From Cellulomonas flavigena DSM 20109 (GTDB lineage: Bacteria > Actinomycetota > Actinomycetes > Actinomycetales > Cellulomonadaceae), in NCBI RefSeq assembly GCF_000092865.1, contig NC_014151.1:2604001-2668000 (forward strand): a stretch of 64,000 nucleotides of DNA. Reading direction: 5' to 3'. Below, piece after piece: positions 44,844 to 53,049 of the stretch (positions are counted from its first letter, which is position 1; each line of letters starts with the position of its first letter). The translations under genes were made by a program, and so were the position numbers. The notes beneath the pieces were generated by a model. It was not told the DNA's origin. It ran no database searches and saw nothing but the letters and a program-made list of their open reading frames with translations.

Positions 44844-45593
44844 GTGCCCTCCCCTCGATTCGTCTCTTTCGCTGCGGACGCCGAGGACGTGGTCCTGTGG
44901 CGGGCCCTCGGTCGGCAGGCCCCCGGCCGGTACCTCGACGCGAGCGCCCCGTCCCCCGACTCCCCCTCGGTGACGCGCGCCTTCCACGACGCCGGCTGGT
45001 CGGGCGTCGTGCTGGCCGCGACCGACGCGACCGCCGTGGCCCTGCGCGCGCAGCGCCCGCGGGACGTCGTCGTGACCGACGTCGAGGAGGCCCTGGGCGC
45101 GGCCGGCGGCGTGGACCTCGTCGTCGCCGACCGCGCCGTCCTCGCGCGCGTGCTCGGGGCCGGGGCGGCACCCGCCGTCGTCGTGCTCACCGGCGTGCCG
45201 CACGGCACGTCCCCCGACCCGGTCGACGGCTTCGCGGCCGTCCAGGCCGTCGGCTCGTCGCACGTCCTGGTCGCCGACGGGCGCACCGATCTCGCCGCCA
45301 CGCTGTCGAGCCCGCCGAGCGTGCGCGCCGACGGCTACGAGCGTGCCGTCGAGCGCGACCTGCGCGCCGAGCGCGACGAGGCGGTGACCGCCCTCATGCG
45401 GTGGCGCGCGACGGCCCTGGCCGGCTGGCCCGGTGCCGCACCCGCCGCGGCCGGCCCCGACGACAGCGCCCGCACGATCGCCGAGCTCGCGCACGAGCTG
45501 CACAAGGTCCGCTCGACGCTGTCGTGGCGGGTGACGGCGCCGCTGCGCGCGGTCTCGGGGACCGCAGCGGTCCGCCGCGTCCGGGGGCGCTGA
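44844..45593 (+). CDS. truncated FkbM-like protein, probably not a methyltransferase
   Basis: A 249-residue protein. The first 60 residues resemble the N-terminus of FkbM methyltransferases (FVSFAADAEDVVLWRALG, then SVTRAFHDAGWSGVVLA), but the glycine-rich SAM loop is replaced by SAPSPDS and the rest of the fold is Ala/Val-rich with no acidic SAM-binding residue. After about 180 comes a helical tail containing ELAHELHKVRSTLSWRVTAP, a segment seen at the ends of cell-wall glycosyltransferases. The GTG start is set by TATGAT 6 bases upstream, inside a longer open frame. It is first in the exporter operon, so probably an accessory or scaffold protein; function uncertain. Confidence 0.75.
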   Translation: MPSPRFVSFAADAEDVVLWRALGRQAPGRYLDASAPSPDSPSVTRAFHDAGWSGVVLAATDATAVALRAQRPRDVVVTDVEEALGAAGGVDLVVADRAVLARVLGAGAAPAVVVLTGVPHGTSPDPVDGFAAVQAVGSSHVLVADGRTDLAATLSSPPSVRADGYERAVERDLRAERDEAVTALMRWRATALAGWPGAAPAAAGPDDSARTIAELAHELHKVRSTLSWRVTAPLRAVSGTAAVRRVRGR

Positions 45594-45594
45594 G

Positions 45595-47106
45595 GTGACC
45601 TCCCCCGACGCGACGCACGTCCGCGCCCTGCGCCAGCGCCTGCGCGCCGTCGCCCGCCACGTCCTGGGTGCCGAGCCGGCGCCCGTCGACGACCCCGCCG
45701 CCGACGCCGGCTGCCTGCTCGACGCCATGGTCCGGCACCTCGCGCGTGTGCCGGACACGGCGCGCGCGTGGCTGCTGCTCGCGGCCGTCGCGTCGTGCTA
45801 CCCGAGCCGCGACGAGCTCCTGGCCTTCGTGCACGACGTGCGCGGCAGCGACCCGGACGAGACCACGGTGCGCCTGCTGCGCACGACCGCCGACGCCGCC
45901 CGCACACGCGGCACACCGGCGTACGAGCTCGACGTCGTGCACGGCGGGGTCATGCTCTCGGTCGACTACTGCGCGCGCGCCGACCACCACACCGGCATCC
46001 AGCGCGTCACGCGCGAGACGGTGCCGCGGCTCGCCCGCGAGCACGACGTCGTGCCGGTGGCGTGGACGGACGAGTCGTGGTCGATGCGCACGCTCGAGCC
46101 CGTCGAGGTGGACCGGGTCATGCGGTGGAACGACCAGGCGCACCTCGACAAGGTGGACCGGCCGCGCGGCGCGTTCCGGCTGGTCGTGCCGTGGCAGGCG
46201 ACCGTGATGCTCATGGAGGTCGTGCTCCCCGGCATGTGCGAGCCGCTCGACTGCCTGGCCGAGTTCTCCGGCTCGCGCCTGTGCGCCATCGGGTACGACA
46301 CGATCCCGCTGCTGAGCGCGGAGCTGCGCCCGCCGGCCGAGCCCGACAACTTCGTGTCGTACCTCACGGTCCTCGGACGCGCCGAGCGGATCGCCGGCAT
46401 CAGCCGCGCCGCGACGCAGGAGTTCGCGGGTGCCGCGCGCATGGTCCGCGCGACCGGCCGACGCGCCCCGGAGGTCGTCGAGGTCTCCCTGCCCGCCGAG
46501 CCGCCGATGGCGACCGAGGCCACGCAGCCGCCGCCGCGCACCGTGCCGCTCGTCGTGGCCATCGGCAGCCAGGAGATGCACAAGAACCACCTGGCGCTCG
46601 TCGCGGCGTCCGAGACGCTGTGGCGCGAGGGCCTGGACTTCGAGCTGCAGCTCGTGGGGCGCGCCGGCTGGGGCTCCGACGAGCTGCGGGAGCGCGTCGA
46701 CACGCTGCGCGCACGGCACCGCCGCGTCTCGATGCGCGCGGGCGTCAGCGACGCCGGGCTGTCGGAGGCGTACCGCACCGCGCGGTTCTCGGCGTTCCCG
46801 TCGCTCCACGAGGGCTTCGGCCTGCCCGTCGCGGAGTCGCTCGCGTCCGGCACGCCCGTGCTCACGACGCGGTACGGCTCGATGGCGGAGATCGCCGCGG
46901 ACGGCGGCTGCGTCACGGTGGACCCCCGCGACGACGACGCGCTGGTCGACGCGATGCGCCGCCTGCTGACCGACGACGACCTGGTCTCCGGGCTGCGGCA
47001 GGCGGCGCTCGCGCGCCGCGCCCGCTCGTGGGACGACTACGCCGCCCAGCTCTGGGACGACGTCATCGCCGAGAGGAGCGGACGTGCGACGTCTGCGGCA
47101 CGCTGA
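45595..47106 (+). CDS. GT4 glycosyltransferase
   Basis: A 503-residue protein. An N-terminal helical extension of about 120 residues precedes the GT-B core: GVMLSVDYCARADHHTGIQR near the acceptor site, ISRAATQEFAGAARM, PLVVAIGSQEMHKNHLALV with donor-contacting Lys, and LHEGFGLPVAESLASGTPVL with an intact E-x7-E. The C-terminus has DDYAAQLWDDVIAE. The GTG at 45595 begins 1 base after the previous stop. The next gene encodes a paralogue of the same length. It probably builds the repeating chain exported by Wzm/Wzt (inference). Confidence 0.9.
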   Translation: MTSPDATHVRALRQRLRAVARHVLGAEPAPVDDPAADAGCLLDAMVRHLARVPDTARAWLLLAAVASCYPSRDELLAFVHDVRGSDPDETTVRLLRTTADAARTRGTPAYELDVVHGGVMLSVDYCARADHHTGIQRVTRETVPRLAREHDVVPVAWTDESWSMRTLEPVEVDRVMRWNDQAHLDKVDRPRGAFRLVVPWQATVMLMEVVLPGMCEPLDCLAEFSGSRLCAIGYDTIPLLSAELRPPAEPDNFVSYLTVLGRAERIAGISRAATQEFAGAARMVRATGRRAPEVVEVSLPAEPPMATEATQPPPRTVPLVVAIGSQEMHKNHLALVAASETLWREGLDFELQLVGRAGWGSDELRERVDTLRARHRRVSMRAGVSDAGLSEAYRTARFSAFPSLHEGFGLPVAESLASGTPVLTTRYGSMAEIAADGGCVTVDPRDDDALVDAMRRLLTDDDLVSGLRQAALARRARSWDDYAAQLWDDVIAERSGRATSAAR

Positions 47107-48595
47107 CGGGGACGCCGCTGCGCGCACCGAGGCCCTGAGGTCCCGGCTCACGCTGGTGCTGACGGCGCTCGAGGAGCCGGTGCCCGCCGACGACGCGGAG
47201 GGCGCGCTCACGCGCCGTCTCGCGCGCGGGGACGCGTCCGACGTCTGGTGCACCCTCGCCGTGCTGCGCGGCGTGCTGCCGACGCAGCCCGAGGTGCTCT
47301 CGGCCGTGCGGCTGCTGCGCGCGGACGGACCCGAGGCCGTGCTGCGGACGGTCGTCGGGCGCGTCGTGCCCGACCTCGACGTCGTCCTCGCCCCGCGTGG
47401 CGTGCTGCTGGACGTCAGCCCCACGCGGTCGGCGGTCGACGAGCTCGGGGCGCCCCTGGTCGTGGAGCAGCTCGTGTCCGCGTGGGCCGACCGCGACGCG
47501 CAGCACGTGCGGTGGTCGGCCGACGGCCGCCGCCTGCTGCCCGCCCCCGCGGGCGGCGTCACGGCCGCGAGGGACGACGACCCGGTCGAGGAGCGCACGA
47601 GCGTCGTGCCGTGGCGCAGCACGCTGGTCGTCCTGCGTCCCCCGACGCAGCAGGCCACGGCGTCCCGCGTGCACGCGCTGGCGACGTGGGCGCGCGGTGC
47701 GACCGGAGCGGTCGGCTGGGGGGAGCCGGCGATCGTCGCGAACGACCGGACGCCCGGTGAGGCCGCCGCCGCGGCCGCGGGCCTGAGCGCACTGCGCCAC
47801 GTCGACGTCGTCGCCGCCGTGTCGGCCACCGCGCGCGAGCAGTACGAGGGCTGGCTCGAGATGGTCCGCACCCTCGAGCTGCCCGGACCGCGCCTGACCA
47901 CGGTCCCCCTGCCCGACGAGGCGCCGGAGGTCGACGACACGCAGGTCGCGTCCTGGGACGCCGCCCCCCTGCCCCTCGTGGTCTCGACGGGCGGGCTCGG
48001 CCCGCGGGGCAACCAGCTCGCCGTGCTGCGCGCAGCCAACACGCTGTGGAACGAGGGCGTGGCCTTCCAGCTCCTCATGCTCGGTGACGACCGGCCCACG
48101 TCGGAGGCCCTCGCCCGGCAGGTGACGCGCCTGCAGGAGGCCGGCCTGCCCGTCGGCGTGCGCCGCGGCCTCGACCTGGGCGGCACCGCCGCGCTGCTGC
48201 GGTCCGCCTGCTGCCTGGTCGACGTGCCGCAGCACGACCCGCTGGGCTACCACACGGCGATCGCCCGAGCGCTCGGCACACCCGTGGTGGCCGGCGCGCA
48301 CGGACGCTCCCCGTCCCCCGGACGGGACTCGCCGGTCGCGGACCCGGACGACTCGACGGCACTGGTCGGGCTGCTGCGTCCGCTCGTGCGCGGGCACGCT
48401 CCCGGCGACCTGACGTACCGTTCTCCCGCACCCACCACCCGCACGTGGGGCGCCTTCGCGGACGAGCTGTGGGACGCCCTCGTCCGCCGCGCCACCGGGC
48501 CGCACGACCCGGACGGCGTAGACTCCCCGTCAGCGAGCTCGCGACGAGGCCGTACCACCGAGAGCCTCGACGAGGGGATCCATGAGCACGACTAG
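47084..48595 (+). CDS. degenerate GT4 paralogue of the preceding gene
   Basis: A 503-residue protein collinear with its upstream neighbour: RPLVV-like PLPLVVSTGGLGPRGNQLAV matches PLVVAIGSQEMHKNHLALV, and TLWNEGVAFQLLMLG matches TLWREGLDFELQLVG. Key residues are lost: the HTGIQR acceptor segment is replaced by SAVDELG, the donor HKNH is RGNQ, and the EGFGLPVAE motif reads HDPLGYHTAI. It is probably a non-catalytic partner, possibly forming a complex with the active paralogue. The GTG has AGGAG 7 bases upstream, overlaps the previous gene by 23 bases, and its end overlaps wzm by 14 bases. Confidence 0.85.
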   Translation: MRRLRHADGDAAARTEALRSRLTLVLTALEEPVPADDAEGALTRRLARGDASDVWCTLAVLRGVLPTQPEVLSAVRLLRADGPEAVLRTVVGRVVPDLDVVLAPRGVLLDVSPTRSAVDELGAPLVVEQLVSAWADRDAQHVRWSADGRRLLPAPAGGVTAARDDDPVEERTSVVPWRSTLVVLRPPTQQATASRVHALATWARGATGAVGWGEPAIVANDRTPGEAAAAAAGLSALRHVDVVAAVSATAREQYEGWLEMVRTLELPGPRLTTVPLPDEAPEVDDTQVASWDAAPLPLVVSTGGLGPRGNQLAVLRAANTLWNEGVAFQLLMLGDDRPTSEALARQVTRLQEAGLPVGVRRGLDLGGTAALLRSACCLVDVPQHDPLGYHTAIARALGTPVVAGAHGRSPSPGRDSPVADPDDSTALVGLLRPLVRGHAPGDLTYRSPAPTTRTWGAFADELWDALVRRATGPHDPDGVDSPSASSRRGRTTESLDEGIHEHD

Positions 48596-49487
48596 CACCG
48601 ACCGCCGGGCCCAGCTCGCGCTGGAGCCGATGCGCCTGGCCGGCCCCAAGCCGGGCTTCCTGCAGGGCACCCGGGCGTCCGTCCGCGAGATCGTCGCCCA
48701 CCGCGAGCTGCTCGGCATGCTCGTGCGTCGCGAGCTGAAGGCCCGCTACAAGGACAGCGTGCTCGGGTTCTTCTGGAGCCTCATGCGTCCGCTGACGCTG
48801 CTAGTGGTCTACTACGTCGCCATCGGCAAGTTCCTGCGGGCTGCCGAGAGCATCCCGTCGTTCGCGATCTTCGTGTTCACCGGGCTCACGGCGTGGTCGC
48901 TGTTCTCCGAGATGGTGCAGACCGGGACCGGGTCGATCATCGCGAACTCCGGCCTGGTGAAGAAGGTCTACCTGCCGCGCGAGATCTTCCCCCTGGCCTC
49001 GATCGGCTCGGCGTTCGTGAACTTCGCGATCCAGCTCGGCATCCTCGTGCTCGCCGCGGTCGTGCTGGGCGAGTTCCCGCTCGGGTCGCGCTGGCTGTAC
49101 GCCGTCCTCGCGCTGGCGGTGGTCGTCGTCTACGGCACGGCCCTCGCGCTCGCGCTGTCGGCGGCGAACGTCTACCTGCGCGACGTGCAGTACCTGGTCG
49201 AGATCAGCCTCATGGTCCTGTTCTGGGCGTCGCCGATCGTCTACTCGTGGACCATGGTGTCCGACAAGATCGCCGGGACCGTCCTGGACACCCTGTACTT
49301 CGGCAACCCGATGACGCTGGCCGTCATCGGGTTCCAGGAGGCATTCTGGGTCGCCGGCGACCAGATGCGCTCCCTCCCCGACCTCGCCGGCCGGCTGGGC
49401 ATCGCGCTGGCGGTCGGCCTCGTCCTGCTCTGGCTGGCGCAGCGCACCTTCGCGCGCCTGCAGAGCAACTTCGCGCAGGAGCTGTGA
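48582..49487 (+). CDS. wzm: ABC-2 polysaccharide export permease (Wzm type)
   Basis: A 301-residue permease with six membrane spans. The conserved cytoplasmic entry LLGMLVRRELKARYKDSVLG is followed by FFWSLMRPLTLLVVYYV, ANSGLVKKVYLPREIFPLAS and ANVYLRDVQYLVEISLMVLF, all typical of the O-antigen/teichoic-acid/galactan exporter class. It pairs with the Wzt ATPase whose ATG overlaps its stop (TGATG). GAGGGG lies 6 bases before the start. The exported chain is probably prenyl-diphosphate-linked and completed in the cytoplasm by the transferases encoded upstream. Confidence 0.95.
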   Translation: MSTTSTDRRAQLALEPMRLAGPKPGFLQGTRASVREIVAHRELLGMLVRRELKARYKDSVLGFFWSLMRPLTLLVVYYVAIGKFLRAAESIPSFAIFVFTGLTAWSLFSEMVQTGTGSIIANSGLVKKVYLPREIFPLASIGSAFVNFAIQLGILVLAAVVLGEFPLGSRWLYAVLALAVVVVYGTALALALSAANVYLRDVQYLVEISLMVLFWASPIVYSWTMVSDKIAGTVLDTLYFGNPMTLAVIGFQEAFWVAGDQMRSLPDLAGRLGIALAVGLVLLWLAQRTFARLQSNFAQEL

Positions 49488-50722
49488 TGGGCGCCCCCCA
49501 CGTCGTCGAGATCGAGAACGTCTCCAAGCGGTTCGTCATCCGCAAGGAGAAGTCGCTCAAGGAGCGGCTCGTGAACCTCCGGCGCTCCAACCTCCACAAG
49601 GAGGACTTCTGGGCGCTGCGCGACATCGACCTGCAGATCGAGGCCGGCACGACCGTCGGGCTCATCGGCCCCAACGGGTCCGGCAAGTCGACGCTGCTCA
49701 AGACGGTCGGTGGCATCATCCAGCCGACCTCGGGCGAGGTGCGGCTGCGCGGCCGGCTCGCGGCGCTGCTCGAGCTCGGCGCGGGTTTCCACCCGGACCT
49801 GACGGGCCGCGAGAACGTCTACCTCAACGCCGCGATCCTCGGCCTGTCACGCGAGCAGACCGACAAGCACTTCGACGCGATCGTCGACTTCTCCGGCATC
49901 GAGCGGTTCATCGACACCCAGGTCAAGTTCTACTCGTCGGGCATGTACGTGCGGCTGGCGTTCGCCGTCGCCGTGCACGTCGACCCGGACATCCTGCTCG
50001 TCGACGAGGTGCTCGCGGTCGGCGACGAGCCGTTCCAGCGCAAGTGCATGGACCGCATCCGCGGGTTCCAGCACGACGGGCGCACGATCGTGCTGGTGAC
50101 GCACTCCCTCGACCAGGTGCTCGAGATCTGCGACCGGGCGGTCGTGCTCGACCACGGCTCGATCATCGCCGACGGCGAGCCGCGCGACGCCCTGCGCGCG
50201 TTGCGCAGCGAGTACGACCAGATCCGCCAGGACGAGCTCGCGCACCAGCGCGAGGCCGCCGAGACCGTCACGGTCACGGAGGCGACACCCGCGGCGGCCG
50301 TGGCGCCGCCTGCCGCCGAGGTCACCGCGATCGAGGTGCTCGACACCGCCGGCGACCCCGTCGACACCGTCCGTCCGGGCGACGACCTCGTGGTGCGCGT
50401 CCACCTGCGGGCGGACGACCCCGTCACGAACGGGTTCGTCGGCATCGCGATCGAGAACACGATGGGCCTGCTGCTGTACGGTACGAACTCGAAGCTGCTC
50501 GGTGTCCCCCTGCCGACGTTGTCCGGGGAGTCGTCGTTCAGCTTCACGCTGCCGGGGCTCTCGCTCGGGGACGGCAGCCTCGTGGTGCACGCGGCGATCT
50601 CCTCGGAGGAGGGCACCGAGCTGCACCGGCTGCGGGAGGGGGCGGTGCTGGCGTCGGTCACCGACGACAGCAGCATCGGGCTGGTGTGGACGAAGCCCCT
50701 CTTCGCACGCCTCGACGCGTGA
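49487..50722 (+). CDS. wzt: polysaccharide export ATPase with C-terminal carbohydrate-binding domain (Wzt type)
   Basis: A 411-residue ATPase. Walker A GPNGSGKST (61-69), the Q-loop region GGIIQPTSGEV, signature YSSGM (149-153), Walker B ILLVDEVLAVGDE (169-181) and the switch VTHSLDQV are complete. After a helical linker rich in Glu/Ala (about 235-275) comes a beta-sandwich of about 135 residues (PGDDLVVRVHLRADDPV, FVGIAIENTMGLLLYGTNS). In E. coli O8/O9a this Wzt domain recognises the methylated or phosphorylated end of the chain before export. The next gene encodes a methyltransferase, which fits that model (inference). Confidence 0.95.
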   Translation: MGAPHVVEIENVSKRFVIRKEKSLKERLVNLRRSNLHKEDFWALRDIDLQIEAGTTVGLIGPNGSGKSTLLKTVGGIIQPTSGEVRLRGRLAALLELGAGFHPDLTGRENVYLNAAILGLSREQTDKHFDAIVDFSGIERFIDTQVKFYSSGMYVRLAFAVAVHVDPDILLVDEVLAVGDEPFQRKCMDRIRGFQHDGRTIVLVTHSLDQVLEICDRAVVLDHGSIIADGEPRDALRALRSEYDQIRQDELAHQREAAETVTVTEATPAAAVAPPAAEVTAIEVLDTAGDPVDTVRPGDDLVVRVHLRADDPVTNGFVGIAIENTMGLLLYGTNSKLLGVPLPTLSGESSFSFTLPGLSLGDGSLVVHAAISSEEGTELHRLREGAVLASVTDDSSIGLVWTKPLFARLDA

Positions 50723-50762
50723 CCCACGTGCCGCCGACGAGCGCCTGAGAGCAAGGAGCACC

Positions 50763-51863
50763 ATGCCCGAGACGGGACCCTCCGCGGAGGAGATCGCGGC
50801 CGACCACGAGCGTCGTGTACGGCTGACGGTCGCCTGCCGCGACACGGACCGCCTGCCGAAGGTCGACGGCGCGGGCGAGGTCCTCGACCTCGAGGACGGC
50901 ACGCGGGTGCAGCGGATGCACAACGGGCTGCTCGTCGTCGAGGGTGCGTACCTGGGCGGATGGACGACGCAGATCATCGAGGGCCTGCGCGGGCACCACG
51001 AGCCGCAGGAGGAGGTGGCGTTCCACGAGGTCCTCGAGCGCGTCGCCGCCACCGAGCCCGACCCGGTGATGATCGAGCTCGGTTCGTACTGGGCCTACTA
51101 CTCGATGTGGTTCGCGCGGCGCACGGGCGGCCGGGTGGTCGACCTCGAGCCCGACCCGGGTTACCTGGAGGTCGGCCGGCGCAACATGGCCCTCAACGGC
51201 ATCGAGCCGACGTTCGTGGTCGGCGCGGTGTCCGACCGGGCCGGCGTCGACGTGTCGTTCCCCGCCGAGTCCTCGGGCGAGGTCGTGACCGTCCCGGGCT
51301 ACACGCTCGAGTCGCTCATGGCGGAGACGGGCGTCGAGCGCGTCGCGGTCGTCCTCGCGGACATCCAGGGCTTCGAGCGCCACCTGCTCGCCGAGATCGG
51401 TGACCTCGTCGCTGCCGGTCGCGTGCGGTTCATGGTCATCTCGACCCACCACTACACGATCTCGGGTCGCGTCACGACGCACCAGGAGACGCTCGCGCGC
51501 GTCGCCGAGCTCGGCGGGCACGTCCTCGCCGAGCACACCATCGGTGAGTCGGCCTCGGGTGACGGCCTCGTCGTGGTGTCGTTCGACCCGCAGGACGCCG
51601 ACATGACGATCGAGCTCTCCCACGTGCGCAGCAAGGACTCGTACTTCGGCGAGCTCGAGCCCCACCTGCAGGAGGCGCGCGAGCTCGTGGAGGCCCGCGG
51701 CCGGCTCCTCGAGGAGCGGGCGTCGCTCATCGAGAAGCAGGAGGAGCAGCTCCGGACGCTCCGCGAGCAGCTCGAGGCGCGAGCACCGGCCCCCGCGCCG
51801 GCCCCCGCGCGCCCGCGCCGCCCCTGGGACGGCCTGCTGCGTCGTACGCCCGCGGGTCGCTGA
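50763..51863 (+). CDS. FkbM family methyltransferase with C-terminal coiled coil
   Basis: A 366-residue protein. Residues 95-260 form a SAM-dependent FkbM domain: VMIELGSYWAYYSMWFARR (motif I), VVDLEPDPGYLEVGRRNMAL with the acidic SAM residue, VVLADIQGFERHLL and FMVISTHHYTISGR. Residues 297-341 form a regular coiled coil (ELEPHLQEARELVEARGRLL and following), and a basic, Pro-rich tail ends in RRPWDGLLRR. The ATG has AAGGAG upstream, 40 bases after wzt. The methyltransferase-plus-coiled-coil layout beside Wzt resembles a chain-terminating cap and ruler system. The acceptor is unknown. A terminator hairpin follows. Confidence 0.9.
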   Translation: MPETGPSAEEIAADHERRVRLTVACRDTDRLPKVDGAGEVLDLEDGTRVQRMHNGLLVVEGAYLGGWTTQIIEGLRGHHEPQEEVAFHEVLERVAATEPDPVMIELGSYWAYYSMWFARRTGGRVVDLEPDPGYLEVGRRNMALNGIEPTFVVGAVSDRAGVDVSFPAESSGEVVTVPGYTLESLMAETGVERVAVVLADIQGFERHLLAEIGDLVAAGRVRFMVISTHHYTISGRVTTHQETLARVAELGGHVLAEHTIGESASGDGLVVVSFDPQDADMTIELSHVRSKDSYFGELEPHLQEARELVEARGRLLEERASLIEKQEEQLRTLREQLEARAPAPAPAPARPRRPWDGLLRRTPAGR

Positions 51864-51888
51864 GATCCTCGCGCGCGGAGCCCGCTGA

Positions 51889-51918
51889 GCACGGGCCGCC
51901 CGACCCGGCGGCCCGTGC
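51889..51918. terminator. bidirectional hairpin between FkbM and GT4 genes
   Basis: A perfect 12-base stem (arm GCACGGGCCGCC) with a 6-base loop between convergent genes ending at 51863 and 51928. There is no T tract. Confidence 0.7.
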
Positions 51919-51927
51919 CCGGACGCG

Positions 51928-53049
51928 TCAGCGACCCAGACGCTCCACGAGGTCGACGTGCGCACCGATGACGACGTCGAGCCCGTAACGTTCGACGGCG
52001 CGCGCCGCGCCCGTCGCCCGGTCCGGCGGGTCCGTCGCGAGCTCGCGCACCGCGGCGGTGATCGCGGCGGCGTCGCGTCGCGGCACCACGCGCCCGAACC
52101 CGGTGACCGTCACCGGCATCCGGACGCCCGGGAGGTCCGAGGCGATCGCGGGGACCCCCGCCATCATCGCCTCGACCTGCACGATGCCGAAGGCCTCGAG
52201 CGAGTTGATCGACGGCAGCGCGAGGATGTCGAGGCTCGCGTACAGGTCGGGGAGCTGCTCGTCCGGCAGGAAGCCCGTCAGGCGGATCCGCGGGTCGTCA
52301 CCGATCCGCTCCCTGACGCGCTCGACGACCGAGCCGCCCGCCACGCGCGCGAAGTCACCCGCGACGAGGAGTCGCGCGTCGGGGTCGTCGAGCGCCCGGA
52401 ACCCGTCGACGAGGTACTCCAGCCCCTTCTCCTCGACGATGCGGCCCACGAACCCGACGTGCACCCCGTCACCGTCACGGAACGTCGGCGCGCCGCCGGT
52501 ACGGTCCCGCGCCGGCGGCGGCACCGCAACCGTCCGGCCTGCCATGACAGGCCAGAGCCGGCTCGAGCGGGCGTAGTCCTCGCTGGTCACGACGACCTCG
52601 TCCGCACGACGCAGCGCGACCGCGTGCGACCGGTCGAGCGCCCACGTCTGGAACGATCCGAACCAGCCGGGGGGGAGCGTGACGTCGCAGTGGTAGGTGA
52701 CCAGGACCGGCACACCGCGCGCGCCGAGGGCGATGGCGCCCGCCTCGAGCATCGGCACGTGCACGTGCAGCAGCCGGGCGCGGCGTGCGTAGCGCAGGAC
52801 CGTCGGCACGAACGACGGGCTGACGATGCCCTTCCCGATCCTCGCCACGACGGGGGTCCGCACGACGCGGACGCCGTTGATCACCTCGCGTCGCGGCGTC
52901 GCGGGGTCGTGGTGACCGGCCACGACGAGCACCTTGTAGCCGCGCTCGGCCCACGCCTCGGCGGCGACCCGCGCCGCCTCGGTCACCCCGGAGACGTACG
53001 GGGCGTAGTAGTTGAGCGCCACGACGACGTCGTAGACGGGCTCAGGCAC
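51928..53049 (-). CDS. GT4 glycosyltransferase
   Basis: A 373-residue GT-B transferase: VVVALNYYAPYVSGVTEAAR at the N-terminus, HVHVPMLEAGAIALGARGVP and VTYHCDVTLPPGWFGSF in the acceptor half, VGFVGRIVEEKGLEYLVDGF for donor binding, and SINSLEAFGIVQVEAMMAG in the place of the E-x7-E motif. This LEAFGIVQVEAMMAG variant is common in PimB-like and PglA-like enzymes. The GTG start at 53049 overlaps the previous gene by 8 bases. Last gene of the operon 57670 to 51928. The sugar is unknown; a mannosyl- or galactosyl-type activity is possible. Confidence 0.9.
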   Translation of the reverse strand: MPEPVYDVVVALNYYAPYVSGVTEAARVAAEAWAERGYKVLVVAGHHDPATPRREVINGVRVVRTPVVARIGKGIVSPSFVPTVLRYARRARLLHVHVPMLEAGAIALGARGVPVLVTYHCDVTLPPGWFGSFQTWALDRSHAVALRRADEVVVTSEDYARSSRLWPVMAGRTVAVPPPARDRTGGAPTFRDGDGVHVGFVGRIVEEKGLEYLVDGFRALDDPDARLLVAGDFARVAGGSVVERVRERIGDDPRIRLTGFLPDEQLPDLYASLDILALPSINSLEAFGIVQVEAMMAGVPAIASDLPGVRMPVTVTGFGRVVPRRDAAAITAAVRELATDPPDRATGAARAVERYGLDVVIGAHVDLVERLGR

